Shown here: piece by piece, positions 43,261 to 52,977 of the stretch | How the letters are laid out: each line of letters opens with the position of its first letter | Position numbering within the stretch: position 1 is the stretch's first letter | Assembly (NCBI RefSeq): GCF_003816055.1 | Contig: NZ_CP033906.1 | Coordinates: 4,092,001 to 4,156,000, forward strand | Direction of reading: 5' to 3' | Length of the DNA: 64,000 nucleotides | Source of the DNA: Bacillus sp. FJAT-42376 | Lineage (GTDB): Bacteria; Bacillota; Bacilli; Bacillales; Bacillaceae | Made by a program: the position numbers and the translations under genes | The notes under the pieces: model-generated | What the model was told of the DNA's origin: nothing | The model's input: the letters and a program-made list of their open reading frames with translations, nothing else | Database searches by the model: none

Positions 43261-45951
43261 TTAGTTAGAAACAACTTGTGAACCAGCAGCAACAACTAAA
43301 CCATTTGCATCAGTTAGGTTTACTGTTCCAGTTGCACTTGTTTTAACTGTAATTGCACCAGAAGGAATAGCAGTAAAAGTAAGTTGAACTTGCTTAGAGT
43401 TACCTGCTACTGTAGAAGTTGCATATCCAGAAGTTCCAACAGTGGTACCAGTTGCATCAGTTACTACAAAGTCAGCTGCATCTAGCTTAGTTCCACTAAT
43501 CGCTTCGCTGAATGTCACAATTACTGAGTTACCAACCTTAGAAGCTCCAGTTAATGTAGCAGCAGTGTTGTCTTCAACTTTAACTGTTTGACCAGTAGAA
43601 GCTACAGTCTTACCAGTTGTAGATTTAACACCTGCAACTGAAAGAATTGCGTTTGAACCAGTTCCGACTGCGCCAATATTTACGCTACCAGCTGGTAATA
43701 CAATTACAACTGTATCTTTGTTAGCATCTTTGAAGTAAATATCAGTTCCAGTTGGAAGAGCTTTACCGTCTAACTTGTAGTTAGCTAAGTTAAGAGCTGT
43801 ATCAGCAGTTACTTCCTTAGCAACAGAGTTATCAGAGAATGCTACTTCAAACTTGTTATTAGCAGGAGTAGAAACAGCAGCTAATAGGTCTGTTCCAGTT
43901 GTAGTACCAGCAGAAACTACAGCACTAGCAGTTACTAGAGCATTTTTATTAGCTTCCACTAGATCTTTAACCGCACCTGCTTCTAAACGGAATGTATAGT
44001 TGCCGGCAGTGAAGGCAGACGCATCAGCATTTTTGATAGTCACTTTTTTATTATCAGAAGAATCAGAAACAATAGTTAAACCTGTTGTGTTAACAGCAAT
44101 ACCATCACGACGAACTGTAAATAATGAATCATCAACAGTTACACCTTCGCTGAATGTTAAAGTGATAGTCTTTTTATCTGAGGACACTGAGGTACCAGTT
44201 ACAGTTGGAGCAACAACATCTTTTGTCATTTTAACATTTTGAGAAGACGCAGCGTTCTTGTTGCCGTAAACGTCTACTAAACCGTCTTTAGCAATTACAA
44301 GAGCTAAATCTTTATCAGCAGCAGTACCGTAAAGGTTTGTAGATGTAAAGTTTAAATCAAATGATGTACCAGTTGTATCTCCAGCAGTTGCAGATACTGA
44401 ATAAGGGAATGAAGAACCATCTTTTAAAACTGTGATAGCAGCTGCTAAATCAGCAAGAGTAGTTGAAGATGCTTTAGCACCTAACTTTTTATTGAAAACA
44501 ACACGTAAAGTATCTGAGTCAGCTTGAGTAACTGAAGCTACTCCTAAAGCTGATACATCTTTAGTGAATGTTACATTACCAGTGTATGCAGCTAGAGCAT
44601 TACCTTTGTAATCTTTAGCACCTGCAATATAGATGTCAGCTACAGAACCAGTTGCAACTGAAGCTGGTCTATTGAATGTTAACTCAGTAACAGGACCTGT
44701 AGATGAATTAGTGAATGCTACTGGTGTACCATTTACACGCAATACATCTGGGTTGCCAACAAGGGCCTCAGAAAGAGTTAAAGTTACTTCATCAGAAGCT
44801 GCGTCATAAGAAACACCTGTTACTGTTGGTGCAGTTGTATCGTCAACAGTGACTTTAGCGATGAATGGAGTTAGAGCTTTTGCGTCTGTAGTTTTAACCG
44901 CATCAGTTGCAGTTACTGTATAAGTACCATCGAAGAATTCAGCAACATCAGTACTTGTAATAGTTAAAGTTTTGCCGTCCTTGCTTAACGCACCTTCTAA
45001 TTTAGCAGCTGTTACTGATTCTGCATCAGTATCGGCAACAACGCTAACTGAAGAAAGTAATGTATCATCTGTACCAGCATCAGTGATTACTGTATCAGCA
45101 TCGATTGCTTTGTTGAATTTAACAACTAATTGTTTACCGTTAATCGCACTTACACTTTCAACTTTCGGAGTCAACTTAGCTTCGTAGCTAGCAATAACTT
45201 CAGCTTTATCTTTAGCTAGAGCAGCGTTGATTTCTTTAAGCTCTGGGTACATACCTGGGTGAAGCTTATTACCCGCTTCTTTAATTTTTACAGATCTTTC
45301 TTCAAGGCGTTGAAGAAGAGCTACTTTAGCAGGTACTTCGTCTAGTTTGTTATCAGCGATAAGCTGTTTAAGTTCTTTGTGTAGGTTGTAACGGGAAACT
45401 TCGAAAATAACTGTTTCTTTAGCGATTTTAGCAGGAAGTACGTATTTAGCTTGAACTGCTTCACGAACAGGAGCTCCGTAAACTTTTCCAGCTGTACGTT
45501 CTACTAGAAGAACGGCTTTAGAAACTTCGTTGTAAGCAGCTACAGTTGTATCGTCTAGTTTGTTAGCTTTCACTAGAACGTCAAGTGCAGCAACTTTTTT
45601 CATTAGATCGTCGCCAACTTTAACAGCGTCAATGATGCGAGCAGCTTTGATGCGGTTTTGTTCAGCAGCAGCTAGTTTAGTAGCCCATGCTCCAGTTGGT
45701 TTTGCAGCTTGTGCAGCTTTAACAGCTTTAGTAGCAGCGTTGTACTTTGCAGTGAACTCAGCAGAAACCATAACTTGATCTGCTTTAGTTACAGAGTAGT
45801 AAGGTTTAAGTTGAGCTACAGCAGCCTCAGCTTGTTTTACAAGAGTTTCAGTTTTAGATGCAGCAGCAGCTTGAGCCGGGTTAGCAGCTACTAGTGAGCT
45901 TGCAGCTACAGCAGCAGCTAGGCCAAGCTTAACAGTGTTCTTTTTTGACAT
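43261..45951 (-). CDS. SbsC-type S-layer protein
   Basis: An 896-residue secreted structural protein. Signal peptide MSKKNTVKLG...NPAQA (about 1-29); helical polymer-binding module about 32-262 (RIIDAVKVGDDLMKK, AGKVYGAPVREAVQAKYVL, PAKIAKETVIFEVSRYNL, GNKLHPGMYPELKE); then KLTPKVESVSAING, nearly the same as in Geobacillus SbsC; then Ig-like repeats (TAPTVTGVSYDAASDEVTL, APTVTGTSVSSDKKTITLTF) to the C-terminus. Codon use is skewed (GCA/GCT, GTA, ACT, no rare codons), typical of a very highly expressed gene. The ATG at 45951 follows AAAGGGG. A long leader of about 200 nt precedes it. No SLH domain is present. It probably forms the main surface lattice; SecA2/SlaP are likely exporters. Confidence 0.93.
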   Translation of the reverse strand: MSKKNTVKLGLAAAVAASSLVAANPAQAAAASKTETLVKQAEAAVAQLKPYYSVTKADQVMVSAEFTAKYNAATKAVKAAQAAKPTGAWATKLAAAEQNRIKAARIIDAVKVGDDLMKKVAALDVLVKANKLDDTTVAAYNEVSKAVLLVERTAGKVYGAPVREAVQAKYVLPAKIAKETVIFEVSRYNLHKELKQLIADNKLDEVPAKVALLQRLEERSVKIKEAGNKLHPGMYPELKEINAALAKDKAEVIASYEAKLTPKVESVSAINGKQLVVKFNKAIDADTVITDAGTDDTLLSSVSVVADTDAESVTAAKLEGALSKDGKTLTITSTDVAEFFDGTYTVTATDAVKTTDAKALTPFIAKVTVDDTTAPTVTGVSYDAASDEVTLTLSEALVGNPDVLRVNGTPVAFTNSSTGPVTELTFNRPASVATGSVADIYIAGAKDYKGNALAAYTGNVTFTKDVSALGVASVTQADSDTLRVVFNKKLGAKASSTTLADLAAAITVLKDGSSFPYSVSATAGDTTGTSFDLNFTSTNLYGTAADKDLALVIAKDGLVDVYGNKNAASSQNVKMTKDVVAPTVTGTSVSSDKKTITLTFSEGVTVDDSLFTVRRDGIAVNTTGLTIVSDSSDNKKVTIKNADASAFTAGNYTFRLEAGAVKDLVEANKNALVTASAVVSAGTTTGTDLLAAVSTPANNKFEVAFSDNSVAKEVTADTALNLANYKLDGKALPTGTDIYFKDANKDTVVIVLPAGSVNIGAVGTGSNAILSVAGVKSTTGKTVASTGQTVKVEDNTAATLTGASKVGNSVIVTFSEAISGTKLDAADFVVTDATGTTVGTSGYATSTVAGNSKQVQLTFTAIPSGAITVKTSATGTVNLTDANGLVVAAGSQVVSN

Positions 45952-46159
45952 TTTGGTGTGTTCCCCTTTCAAATTGTGTTTAAAGTGTTTTGTATATTGA
46001 TAAACTGACAGATATGTAGACTGGCATAACTCCCAGTTACCAAAAACGAGTAAATAGGTATGTATATCCTCCTATACCGAAGTAAATTATTGCATACTTT
46101 GTCTGATTTTACAACTTTAAATTACATAAAACTAATAAAAAAGTGCTAGACAAAGGAAA

Positions 46160-46188
46160 TACTTAGCAAGTGGAATACCTATTGACAA
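46160..46188 (-). promoter_or_regulatory. promoter of the S-layer gene
   Basis: On the minus strand TTGTCA, 17 bp, TAAGTA. This leaves a leader of about 200 nt, a feature of long-lived S-layer mRNAs. Other TTGTCT and TTGTAA strings in 45952-46305 could be further promoters; no gene lies in this region. Confidence 0.45.
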
Positions 46189-46305
46189 TCATATTACAAA
46201 ATATTTTAAAATGCCAGCAATTTCATGTAAATTTTTCATATTCTTTGTAAAATATTCTTAACATTGAAATACATACCATAGAATTTTGCAGAATGATGTC
46301 GAATA

Positions 46306-47448
46306 TTATTTAATTCCGTAATAACTTCTATAAAGATTTAATACGGGTATCTGCAGTGTCCGCCCCTTTAAGGCTACTGATCTCATATCTGCATACTCTG
46401 TTAATCTTTTTCTCACCCATTCTACTCTCTGTCCGTTTTTAGGACCTGTATACAATGGAAGAAGCTTTGAGATGGCAGCCGTTACATGCGGCGCAGCCAT
46501 AGACGTTCCGCTGTAAGCGGCATATTGATTTTTGTTGACCGTTGACAGGACGTTGACTCCCGGAGCCAGAATATCAAGTCCTCTGCCATAGTTGGACCAA
46601 TACGGCATTCTGTAATTCTGATCGACGGCCCCTACTGCGATTGTATAGGCGGAGGAGGCAGGGTAATCCACGGTGAGCCCTTCGTTTCCGCTTGCCGCTA
46701 CAATGGTGACGCCTTTGTCATATGCGCTTTTCAGTACTCTTTCGGTTACTTCATCCTTGCTTGCATGAACACCGAGGCTTAGATTCATGACTTCCGCCCC
46801 GTTATTTACGGCCCACGCGATTCCAGCCGTAATGTCGGAGAAATATCCTCCATATTCGCCTTCAAATACTTTCACGATCATGAGCTGTGCATTTGGGACC
46901 ATGCCTGTCACACCGTATGTATTATTGTTTGCGGCGATAATTCCGGCAACATGCGTTCCGTGCTGATCACCGGCTGTATCTGTTGCCGTTTTCGGAATTT
47001 CTTTTCCATACAGATAGGTAATTTTGGACTGAACCCGTCCTTTAAGATCTTCATGATCTGAAATCCCCGAGTCAATAATGGCGATTTTGCACGCGCAGTC
47101 TTTCGCTGTGAGACGGTATGCCTGGGATTTTTTCACCCCCCACGGTGTTGTTTGTTTGTACGCTGCCGCTGTTCCGGTCTTTCTGTCGACCCCGGCGCTG
47201 ATAATGGCCGGATTGGATTTTAGTTCCTCCAAGGATTTTTGTCCTGTTAAGACCGCGTAATAATGCCCATCAAGAAAAAAGCTCCGGAGCATGTTCCAAT
47301 CCTTTAAGGCCGCCTTCAGGTCAGCCGGTTTGGCGGAAAGCTCAACAAGGTAGCGAGATGTATCGGCATTTGCCTTTTGCGCCGGCACAGCCAGTGCAGA
47401 ACCAAACAATAGACAGCATATGAACAAAACTTTTATGATATTCCCCAT
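46306..47448 (-). CDS. secreted subtilisin-like serine protease
   Basis: A 380-residue exported S8 protease. Signal peptide (1-28), a short I9-like propeptide (SRYLVELSAKPADLKAALKD, ending near AYKQTTPWG) and a catalytic domain with D126 in IIDSGIS, H163 in HGTHVAG, the oxyanion Asn in AASGNEG and S316 in SGTSMAAPH. Two Cys (DCAC, 118 and 120) next to the Asp motif are unusual. No anchor domain follows. It lies upstream of, and on the same strand as, the S-layer gene with a 354-bp gap. It may process or turn over surface proteins; that is inferred. Confidence 0.9.
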   Translation of the reverse strand: MGNIIKVLFICCLLFGSALAVPAQKANADTSRYLVELSAKPADLKAALKDWNMLRSFFLDGHYYAVLTGQKSLEELKSNPAIISAGVDRKTGTAAAYKQTTPWGVKKSQAYRLTAKDCACKIAIIDSGISDHEDLKGRVQSKITYLYGKEIPKTATDTAGDQHGTHVAGIIAANNNTYGVTGMVPNAQLMIVKVFEGEYGGYFSDITAGIAWAVNNGAEVMNLSLGVHASKDEVTERVLKSAYDKGVTIVAASGNEGLTVDYPASSAYTIAVGAVDQNYRMPYWSNYGRGLDILAPGVNVLSTVNKNQYAAYSGTSMAAPHVTAAISKLLPLYTGPKNGQRVEWVRKRLTEYADMRSVALKGRTLQIPVLNLYRSYYGIK

Positions 47449-47516
47449 TTTTCCACTCTACTCTCATCAATTAGTCGGTCTTATCTCTTTTATACTAATC
47501 GGAGAGCGTAAAAAAA

Positions 47517-47540
47517 ACTAGATGGAATATTCCATCTAGT
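47517..47540 (-). terminator. terminator of the ugd operon
   Basis: Perfect ACTAGATGGAAT / ATTCCATCTAGT palindromic stem overlapping the ugd stop codon, followed by TTTTTTTTACGC on the minus strand. Confidence 0.82.
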
Positions 47541-48849
47541 CCCTGTTCTTGATATTTTTTCTGCCGACGGAGTAATATTCGACCGGATGTTTGGCCGCCT
47601 GTTCAAGAGAATAGCAGTTCCGCCCGTCAAAAATAATCGGCTCGTTCATTTTTTCGATATAATCCTGGAACGTGAGCGCTTTTACCTGCTCCCATTCTGT
47701 CACGATCATCGCAAAATCCGCGTTTTGAATGGCTTCATCCGGAGAATCCACATAAATTGTTTGTTCAGGAAGAAGCTTTTTCGCATTGTCAGCAGCGATT
47801 GGATCGTAACCTACAACTGTTGCCCCTTCTTTGACAAGCTCATGGGCAAGAGCAATGGATGCGGCTTCGCGCATATCATCTGTATTCGGTTTGAACGCGA
47901 GGCCAAGCATGGCGACGCGCTTTCCTTGAAGGCTGCCGAAGCGCTCTTTCGCTTTTGTTACGAGCATGCGCTGCTGCTCACCGTTCACCTGGATGACGGA
48001 TTTCAGAAGGTTAAAGTCATGCTGAACGTAGCTTGCAATTTGTACAAGTGCGCTTGTGTCTTTCGGGAAGCAGGAGCCGCCGTAGCCGATTCCTGCTTTC
48101 AGGAACTTGCTGCCGATCCGGTCGTCCATTCCCATCCCAGCTGCCACATCTTCTACATCTGCTTCAAGCTTTTCGCAAAGGTTGGCAATTTCGTTGATGA
48201 AGCTGATCTTCGTTGCAAGGAAGGCGTTGGACGCATATTTAATCATTTCCGCACTGCGAATGTCTGTTTTAAAAATCTCAATTCCGAATGGACGGTTAAT
48301 TTCTTCCAGAACGGCTGCCGCTTCGTCGCTGTTCGCACCAATCACAATGCGGTCGCCTTCAAACGTATCCTTTACAGCCGATCCTTCACGCAGGAATTCA
48401 GGATTGGAGACGGAATGAACGGTGTAGTTTTCTTTAAGATGTTCTCTTACAATAGACTGGACACGTTCGTTTGTTCCAACCGGAACGGTGCTCTTCGTCA
48501 CGACCACTACATCACTTTCGATGTTATTGGCGATATCTATGGCTACCTGCTCCACGAAGCGAAGATCTGCCTGGCCGTCCTCGCGCTGAGGCGTGCCTAC
48601 CGCGATATAAATCGCTTTTGCACCGGCAAATGCCTCTTTGTGGTTTGTTGTAAAATGCAGTCTTCCGCGGTCAATGTTCGCTTTCATTAATTCATCAAGA
48701 CCTGGCTCATAGATTGGAGACAAGCCCTGTCTCATCCGTTCGACTTTTTGTTCATCTATATCAACGCAAGTTACGTCATGGCCGATTTCTGAAAGGCAGA
48801 CACCTGTCACAAGGCCTACATAACCGGTTCCTACTACTGCTATTTGCAT
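47536..48849 (-). CDS. ugd: UDP-glucose 6-dehydrogenase
   Basis: A 437-residue cytoplasmic enzyme that oxidises UDP-glucose to UDP-glucuronate. N-terminal Rossmann motif GTGYVGLVTG, the STVPVGT loop, and the catalytic Cys in GIGYGGSCFPKDTSAL, the UDP-glucose type (TuaD/Ugd). The start is the ATG of MQIAVVG (48849) after GGAGGATCTGACATC; the longer frame has no support. It is the last gene of a GT-GT4-GT2-galU-ugd operon, 37 bp after galU, which supplies its substrate. UDP-glucuronate would feed a uronic-acid polymer (teichuronic acid or exopolysaccharide). It is distinct from the HexNAc-type dehydrogenase at 33-1352. Confidence 0.95.
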   Translation of the reverse strand: MQIAVVGTGYVGLVTGVCLSEIGHDVTCVDIDEQKVERMRQGLSPIYEPGLDELMKANIDRGRLHFTTNHKEAFAGAKAIYIAVGTPQREDGQADLRFVEQVAIDIANNIESDVVVVTKSTVPVGTNERVQSIVREHLKENYTVHSVSNPEFLREGSAVKDTFEGDRIVIGANSDEAAAVLEEINRPFGIEIFKTDIRSAEMIKYASNAFLATKISFINEIANLCEKLEADVEDVAAGMGMDDRIGSKFLKAGIGYGGSCFPKDTSALVQIASYVQHDFNLLKSVIQVNGEQQRMLVTKAKERFGSLQGKRVAMLGLAFKPNTDDMREAASIALAHELVKEGATVVGYDPIAADNAKKLLPEQTIYVDSPDEAIQNADFAMIVTEWEQVKALTFQDYIEKMNEPIIFDGRNCYSLEQAAKHPVEYYSVGRKNIKNRD

Positions 48850-48886
48850 GATGTCAGATCCTCCAAATGGCTGATTGCTCAGCACT

Positions 48887-49762
48887 TTACTTTTTCACTT
48901 TTTCTTCAAGGTAGCTGTTTACCTGGTCTCTCAAGTCTTCACGTTCAAGGGCAAAATCGACCGTCGCTTTAATGAATCCGAACTTGTCGCCGACGTCATA
49001 GCGCTGTCCGTCGAAGTTGTAAGCATAAATCGGCTGGCTTTCGTTCAGGACTTTCAATGCATCGGTCAGCTGAATTTCCCCGCCTGCCCCAGGAGGCAAT
49101 TCTTCCAGAATCGTGAAGATCTCCGGAGTCAGGATATACCGTCCCATAATTGCATAGTTGGATGGCGCTTCTTCGGTTTTCGGTTTTTCAACAAGTGTAT
49201 GTACAGAAATCATTTTATCCCCATTTGGTGTTTCCTGAGGCGCAATGATTCCGTATTTGGAAACATCCTCCTGAGGCACCTGCTGGACCCCAACGACACT
49301 GCGCTGATGCTTGTCAAACGCATCAATGAGCTGCTTCGTGCATGGCACTTCTGAGCGGACAATATCATCTCCCAACAGGACAGCAAAAGGTTCATCCCCA
49401 ATGAAACGGCTTGCGCAATTAATCGCATGTCCCAGTCCCTTTGGTTCCTTTTGGCGAATGTAGTGGATATTAGCAAGGCCGGAGATTTCCTGAACCTCTT
49501 TTAGGACTTTGTCTTTCCCTTTTTTCGCAAGCGTTTCTTCCAGCTCATAGGATTTATCGAAGTGATCCTCAATGGCGCGCTTTCCGCGTCCGCTTACGAT
49601 AATGATGTCTTCAATTCCTGCTGCTACCGCTTCTTCAATAATGTACTGTATGGTTGGTTTGTCCACGATTGGAAGCATTTCTTTCGGCTGTGCTTTAGTA
49701 GCAGGAAGGAACCGTGTCCCCAAGCCTGCTGCCGGAATAATGGCTTTTCTAACCTTTGTCAT
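48887..49762 (-). CDS. galU: UTP-glucose-1-phosphate uridylyltransferase
   Basis: A 291-residue enzyme that makes UDP-glucose. The nucleotidyltransferase motif [20 protein letters not shown], the metal site VLLGDDIV and [12 protein letters not shown] are those of GalU/GtaB. The ATG at 49762 (MTKVRKA) is preceded by AGGGGGATTTTT; the longer reading back to 49837 adds residues unlike GalU. It overlaps nothing, with 20 bp to the GT2 gene upstream and 37 bp to ugd downstream. It may be a duplicate of the housekeeping gtaB dedicated to this cluster. Confidence 0.95.
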   Translation of the reverse strand: MTKVRKAIIPAAGLGTRFLPATKAQPKEMLPIVDKPTIQYIIEEAVAAGIEDIIIVSGRGKRAIEDHFDKSYELEETLAKKGKDKVLKEVQEISGLANIHYIRQKEPKGLGHAINCASRFIGDEPFAVLLGDDIVRSEVPCTKQLIDAFDKHQRSVVGVQQVPQEDVSKYGIIAPQETPNGDKMISVHTLVEKPKTEEAPSNYAIMGRYILTPEIFTILEELPPGAGGEIQLTDALKVLNESQPIYAYNFDGQRYDVGDKFGFIKATVDFALEREDLRDQVNSYLEEKVKK

Positions 49763-49782
49763 AAAAATCCCCCTACCGAATT

Positions 49783-50544
49783 CTATTTTTTCAAATACGT
49801 TTTCTTTACCGCATTCCAAGCGTATCCCCCAAAACAAACAGCGGAATAAGGAAGACTAAGCTTCTCTACTTCACGGTATACCTTCCATGTTTGCTTTGCC
49901 GCTTTTACCTTGTTGCTTGAGATCGACCCAGGAACAAGCCGGTAATAAGCAAGTGTTTCCTGAAGCCCGTAAGCTGTAATCCCTTTTTTCAAAATGGACA
50001 GCCAGAGCGCAAAATCCTGTCTGGTCCGGATGTTCGGCATTTGAATGGGACCCGTTTTCTCTAAATTCACAACGGCTGTTAAACAGCCGATGATTGTATT
50101 CTTTAAAAGACTGTGATAGCCGATGCTATCTGGAATATCAATCACTTGATCGGTCTTTTCACCGTTTTCAAGCATGATCTGGTACTTGGTATACGTAAAC
50201 GCATAATCGTTCTCTTCCATAAAACGAATCTGCTTTTCAAGCTTCTCCGGATGCCACAAGTCATCACTGTCCAAAAACGCTGCGTATTTCCCTTTAGCCA
50301 TTTTAAGCGCGGTGTTCCTCGCAACGGCTGCCCCTCCGTTTTCAGTCAGTTCAACAAGCTGAATACGGGGGTCTTTTTCAGCAAATTCTTTTATAAACAC
50401 GCGGGAGTGGTCCTTCGAACAGTCATCCACGATGAGCATTTCCCAATGTTCATACGTCTGTGCCTGAACAGAGCGGATGGTCTCCCCGATCGTCTTCGTG
50501 CTGTTGTAGGAAGGTGTAATAATTGAAACGAGCGGTCTTTCCAC
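49783..50544 (-). CDS. family 2 glycosyltransferase
   Basis: A 253-residue GT-A enzyme. [18 protein letters not shown], then the metal-binding LDSDD in [15 protein letters not shown], then [14 protein letters not shown] are the standard order. No membrane segment, so it works at the cytoplasmic side. GTG start after AAGGTAAGCGAA, 5 bp after the GT4 gene. It would add one sugar to the repeat unit of the polymer made by this cluster; donor and acceptor are not known. Confidence 0.88.
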   Translation of the reverse strand: MERPLVSIITPSYNSTKTIGETIRSVQAQTYEHWEMLIVDDCSKDHSRVFIKEFAEKDPRIQLVELTENGGAAVARNTALKMAKGKYAAFLDSDDLWHPEKLEKQIRFMEENDYAFTYTKYQIMLENGEKTDQVIDIPDSIGYHSLLKNTIIGCLTAVVNLEKTGPIQMPNIRTRQDFALWLSILKKGITAYGLQETLAYYRLVPGSISSNKVKAAKQTWKVYREVEKLSLPYSAVCFGGYAWNAVKKTYLKK

Positions 50545-50549
50545 TTCGC

Positions 50550-51647
50550 TTACCTTCTTTCTAATGTTCTGTCGTAGATATCTGACATGAGCTCCGCATT
50601 TTCTTCCCAGCGGTATAAGGAAAGGACATGCTCTCTCCCTTTTTTGCCCATTTCGATGCCAAGCTCCGGATCTTCAATGAATAGCTTCATTTTTTCAGCC
50701 AGTGCTGTGCTGTTTTTGGTAGGGACGATAAATCCTGTTACGCCGTCCTTTACCACTTCAGGAAGTCCGCCTACATTGGCAACAACGACCGGTACTTCAC
50801 ATGCTTGCGCCTCGACCGCTGCCACTCCGAAGCTTTCACTGTCCAAAGTAGAAGGAACAAAGAAAACGTCAAAGGAATTAATCAGCTCAGGAACGCGTGC
50901 ATGAGGCACTCTTCCGTGGAAGACGGTTTGAGAATCAATTCCGAGTTTCTTCGCAAGAGCCTGATACTCTTCAAGCTTCGGACCCGGTCCGACAATTTCC
51001 AGGTTCGTCATCTCAAAGGCTTCAGGCGGAATCATCCGTTTAAGCTCGGCATAGCCTTCCAGCAGATAGCGGATCCCGTATTTCTCTGCCATCGTTTTCA
51101 CAATTCCGAATGTGACTTTGTCATCCGGTTTGCGGTTTGGGATCGGTTTGAATTTTTCCATATCCACACCGAATGGAGTGACATCGATCGGCTTGTCCGT
51201 ATACTGAGCGGTTACTTCCTTCATGACATGGCTCGTTGAACCGATGACATCCGCTTTGCTTAAAGCATACTTCACCAAATATGTATTCAGTTTGCCCTCT
51301 TTTGGGAAATCATAAATATCCATTCCCCATACAGAAATCATATACGGGTGGAAATTGGTCATGGCACCTACCAGACCATAGCTTGAAACATAGTGGCTGT
51401 GCAGAATATCCGGCTTGAAGATTTGAAGCTGCTTTTTAATTTCCGGCACAGTCAGAAAATAGGAAAGCTTGTTGGAAAATTTCAGTTTTAAATAATGCGT
51501 CTGGACATTCGGCCACTGTGAACGATCCTCGTGATCCGTATGGCTGTCAAAGCTGATATTCAGCACCTGATAGCCTTTTTTATTATAGAAATCCAGCCAT
51601 TTTTTCGTGTGAACGTTGTTTGCTGGAGCTAAAATGGCAATTTTCAT
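50550..51647 (-). CDS. family 4 glycosyltransferase
   Basis: A 365-residue GT-B enzyme: an N-terminal Rossmann-like domain with GAMTNFHPYMISVWGMDIYD and a C-terminal donor-binding domain with the E-x7-E motif in SFGVAAVEAQACEVPVVVAN. The ATG at 51647 (MKIAILAPANN) follows AGAGGTGA at 7 bp; the upstream GTG lies inside the ribosome site. It is separated by 12 bp from the next GT gene. Sugar specificity cannot be told from sequence. Confidence 0.88.
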   Translation of the reverse strand: MKIAILAPANNVHTKKWLDFYNKKGYQVLNISFDSHTDHEDRSQWPNVQTHYLKLKFSNKLSYFLTVPEIKKQLQIFKPDILHSHYVSSYGLVGAMTNFHPYMISVWGMDIYDFPKEGKLNTYLVKYALSKADVIGSTSHVMKEVTAQYTDKPIDVTPFGVDMEKFKPIPNRKPDDKVTFGIVKTMAEKYGIRYLLEGYAELKRMIPPEAFEMTNLEIVGPGPKLEEYQALAKKLGIDSQTVFHGRVPHARVPELINSFDVFFVPSTLDSESFGVAAVEAQACEVPVVVANVGGLPEVVKDGVTGFIVPTKNSTALAEKMKLFIEDPELGIEMGKKGREHVLSLYRWEENAELMSDIYDRTLERR

Positions 51648-51659
51648 TTTTTTCACCTC

Positions 51660-52778
51660 TTATTTGCGGATGGCTGTCAGATCGTGAACAACCTTCTGAA
51701 CCCGTGCATCCCAGCTGTTTTTTTCAAATGCGTGTTCCCGGATGGAACGGACGAGCCCCTGATGGACTTCAGGCTTCAGCGCCTGATGAACCGCTTCAGC
51801 AAAATCCTGCTTGTCCACTGTAGATACCACTCCAAAGCTGTTATCTTCAAGAAACCGTGCATGAGCATCACAGTTTGTCGCAACGATTGGAAGGCTGTAG
51901 GAAAGATATTCAAACAGCTTTACCGGCATCGCAAAATCGTGGTACGTATTCTTTTCTCTCGGAATAAGAGCAAGATCCGCCTTTTTATAAACTTCTTTCA
52001 GATCATCTCCGGATAGATGCTGAATGTGAATCCATGATTCGTTTTGGAATTTCTGCACCTCAGGATACTTTTTAAACTCTCCTTCACGGCAGATGAATTC
52101 CAGCTTCACTTGAATTTGATCCTTATTTAAAAGATGAAACGCTTCAAGCATGGTTAAAATCCCCACTGTATCCGTTATTCCGCCTACGTAGACGGCTGTT
52201 GGCACGGCAGGAAGCACATGCTCATCGGCCGAAACTTTTTCCATACCGGGAGGAAGCTCATCGAATTCTTTTTCCCACTTCACGAAACGATTCATTTCTA
52301 ATGAAGGAAGATACATTTTATCCACTACTTTATGATACGTGCTAAGCTCTTTTCTGTAAATATTTCTCATAACAGGCGTTAAAAATTTATAGCCAAACGG
52401 CGGAACGTACATATCGTCAAACTGCCAGTATACGTCACGATAGAAGCAGCCGATCGGAACACCGTTATCCTTTAGTTTTTTCCAGAAAGGAAAATCCAAT
52501 CCAACTCCGCGCGGGACATGGTCTTTATCTGTGAGCCAGTAAGGCATCGTGCTGTTTTCCATGTAGCAAAACACGGCCTCCTTCACATCGTGGCTGCCCA
52601 AATACTCCCGGATTCGTTCTTTACGGTCCTTCGTCTGACCAGAAATAACAACAATTTTAAGATTTTCTTTCTCCCCGTACCGGGTAAAGGCCTCCACTAA
52701 ACGCTTAGGCCGAACCCCCGATCCGCTTTTCGGGTTTTTCTGAAGCTCATACGGAAAATAAACGATGGCGTGTTTCAT
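51660..52778 (-). CDS. glycosyltransferase (GT-B fold, GT4-like)
   Basis: A 372-residue cytoplasmic protein. The C-terminal half carries KLFEYLSYSLPIVATNCDAH with its Glu, the donor-sugar motif of GT-B glycosyltransferases; the N-terminal half begins with AIVYFPYELQKNPKSGSGVR. Start chosen at MKHAIVY (52778) with GAGGAG upstream, 40 codons inside the longest frame. It is the first gene of a five-gene operon ending with ugd. Acceptor and donor unknown. Confidence 0.8.
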   Translation of the reverse strand: MKHAIVYFPYELQKNPKSGSGVRPKRLVEAFTRYGEKENLKIVVISGQTKDRKERIREYLGSHDVKEAVFCYMENSTMPYWLTDKDHVPRGVGLDFPFWKKLKDNGVPIGCFYRDVYWQFDDMYVPPFGYKFLTPVMRNIYRKELSTYHKVVDKMYLPSLEMNRFVKWEKEFDELPPGMEKVSADEHVLPAVPTAVYVGGITDTVGILTMLEAFHLLNKDQIQVKLEFICREGEFKKYPEVQKFQNESWIHIQHLSGDDLKEVYKKADLALIPREKNTYHDFAMPVKLFEYLSYSLPIVATNCDAHARFLEDNSFGVVSTVDKQDFAEAVHQALKPEVHQGLVRSIREHAFEKNSWDARVQKVVHDLTAIRK

Positions 52779-52915
52779 GATAATCTCCTCTATGTTTGCG
52801 TTGTAAGCGAATCGCCTAAAACATATTCTTTCGAACGATGGGCAGGTTTTTTGGACAAATCCGTTAAAAATTACAGAAATAATGACGGTACACTCCATAT
52901 TTGCCCATAAAAAAA

Positions 52916-52966
52916 TCCCCCGCTTCGCAATCCAATTAACCTGGTGTATGCGAATGGCAGCGGGAG
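52916..52966 (-). terminator. terminator of the epimerase/sugar-transferase unit
   Basis: Nested stems CCCGCT / AGCGGG and TCGCA / TGCGA with a T7 tract (ATTTTTTTATG) on the minus strand. It separates the 52978-54674 genes from the glycosyltransferase operon. Confidence 0.78.
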
Positions 52967-52977
52967 ATCACAGTCAA

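Noticed and set aside
47587..48690. 367-codon plus-strand open frame
   Set aside because: It lies fully antisense to ugd, has Cys/Phe/Arg-rich composition and no ribosome site.
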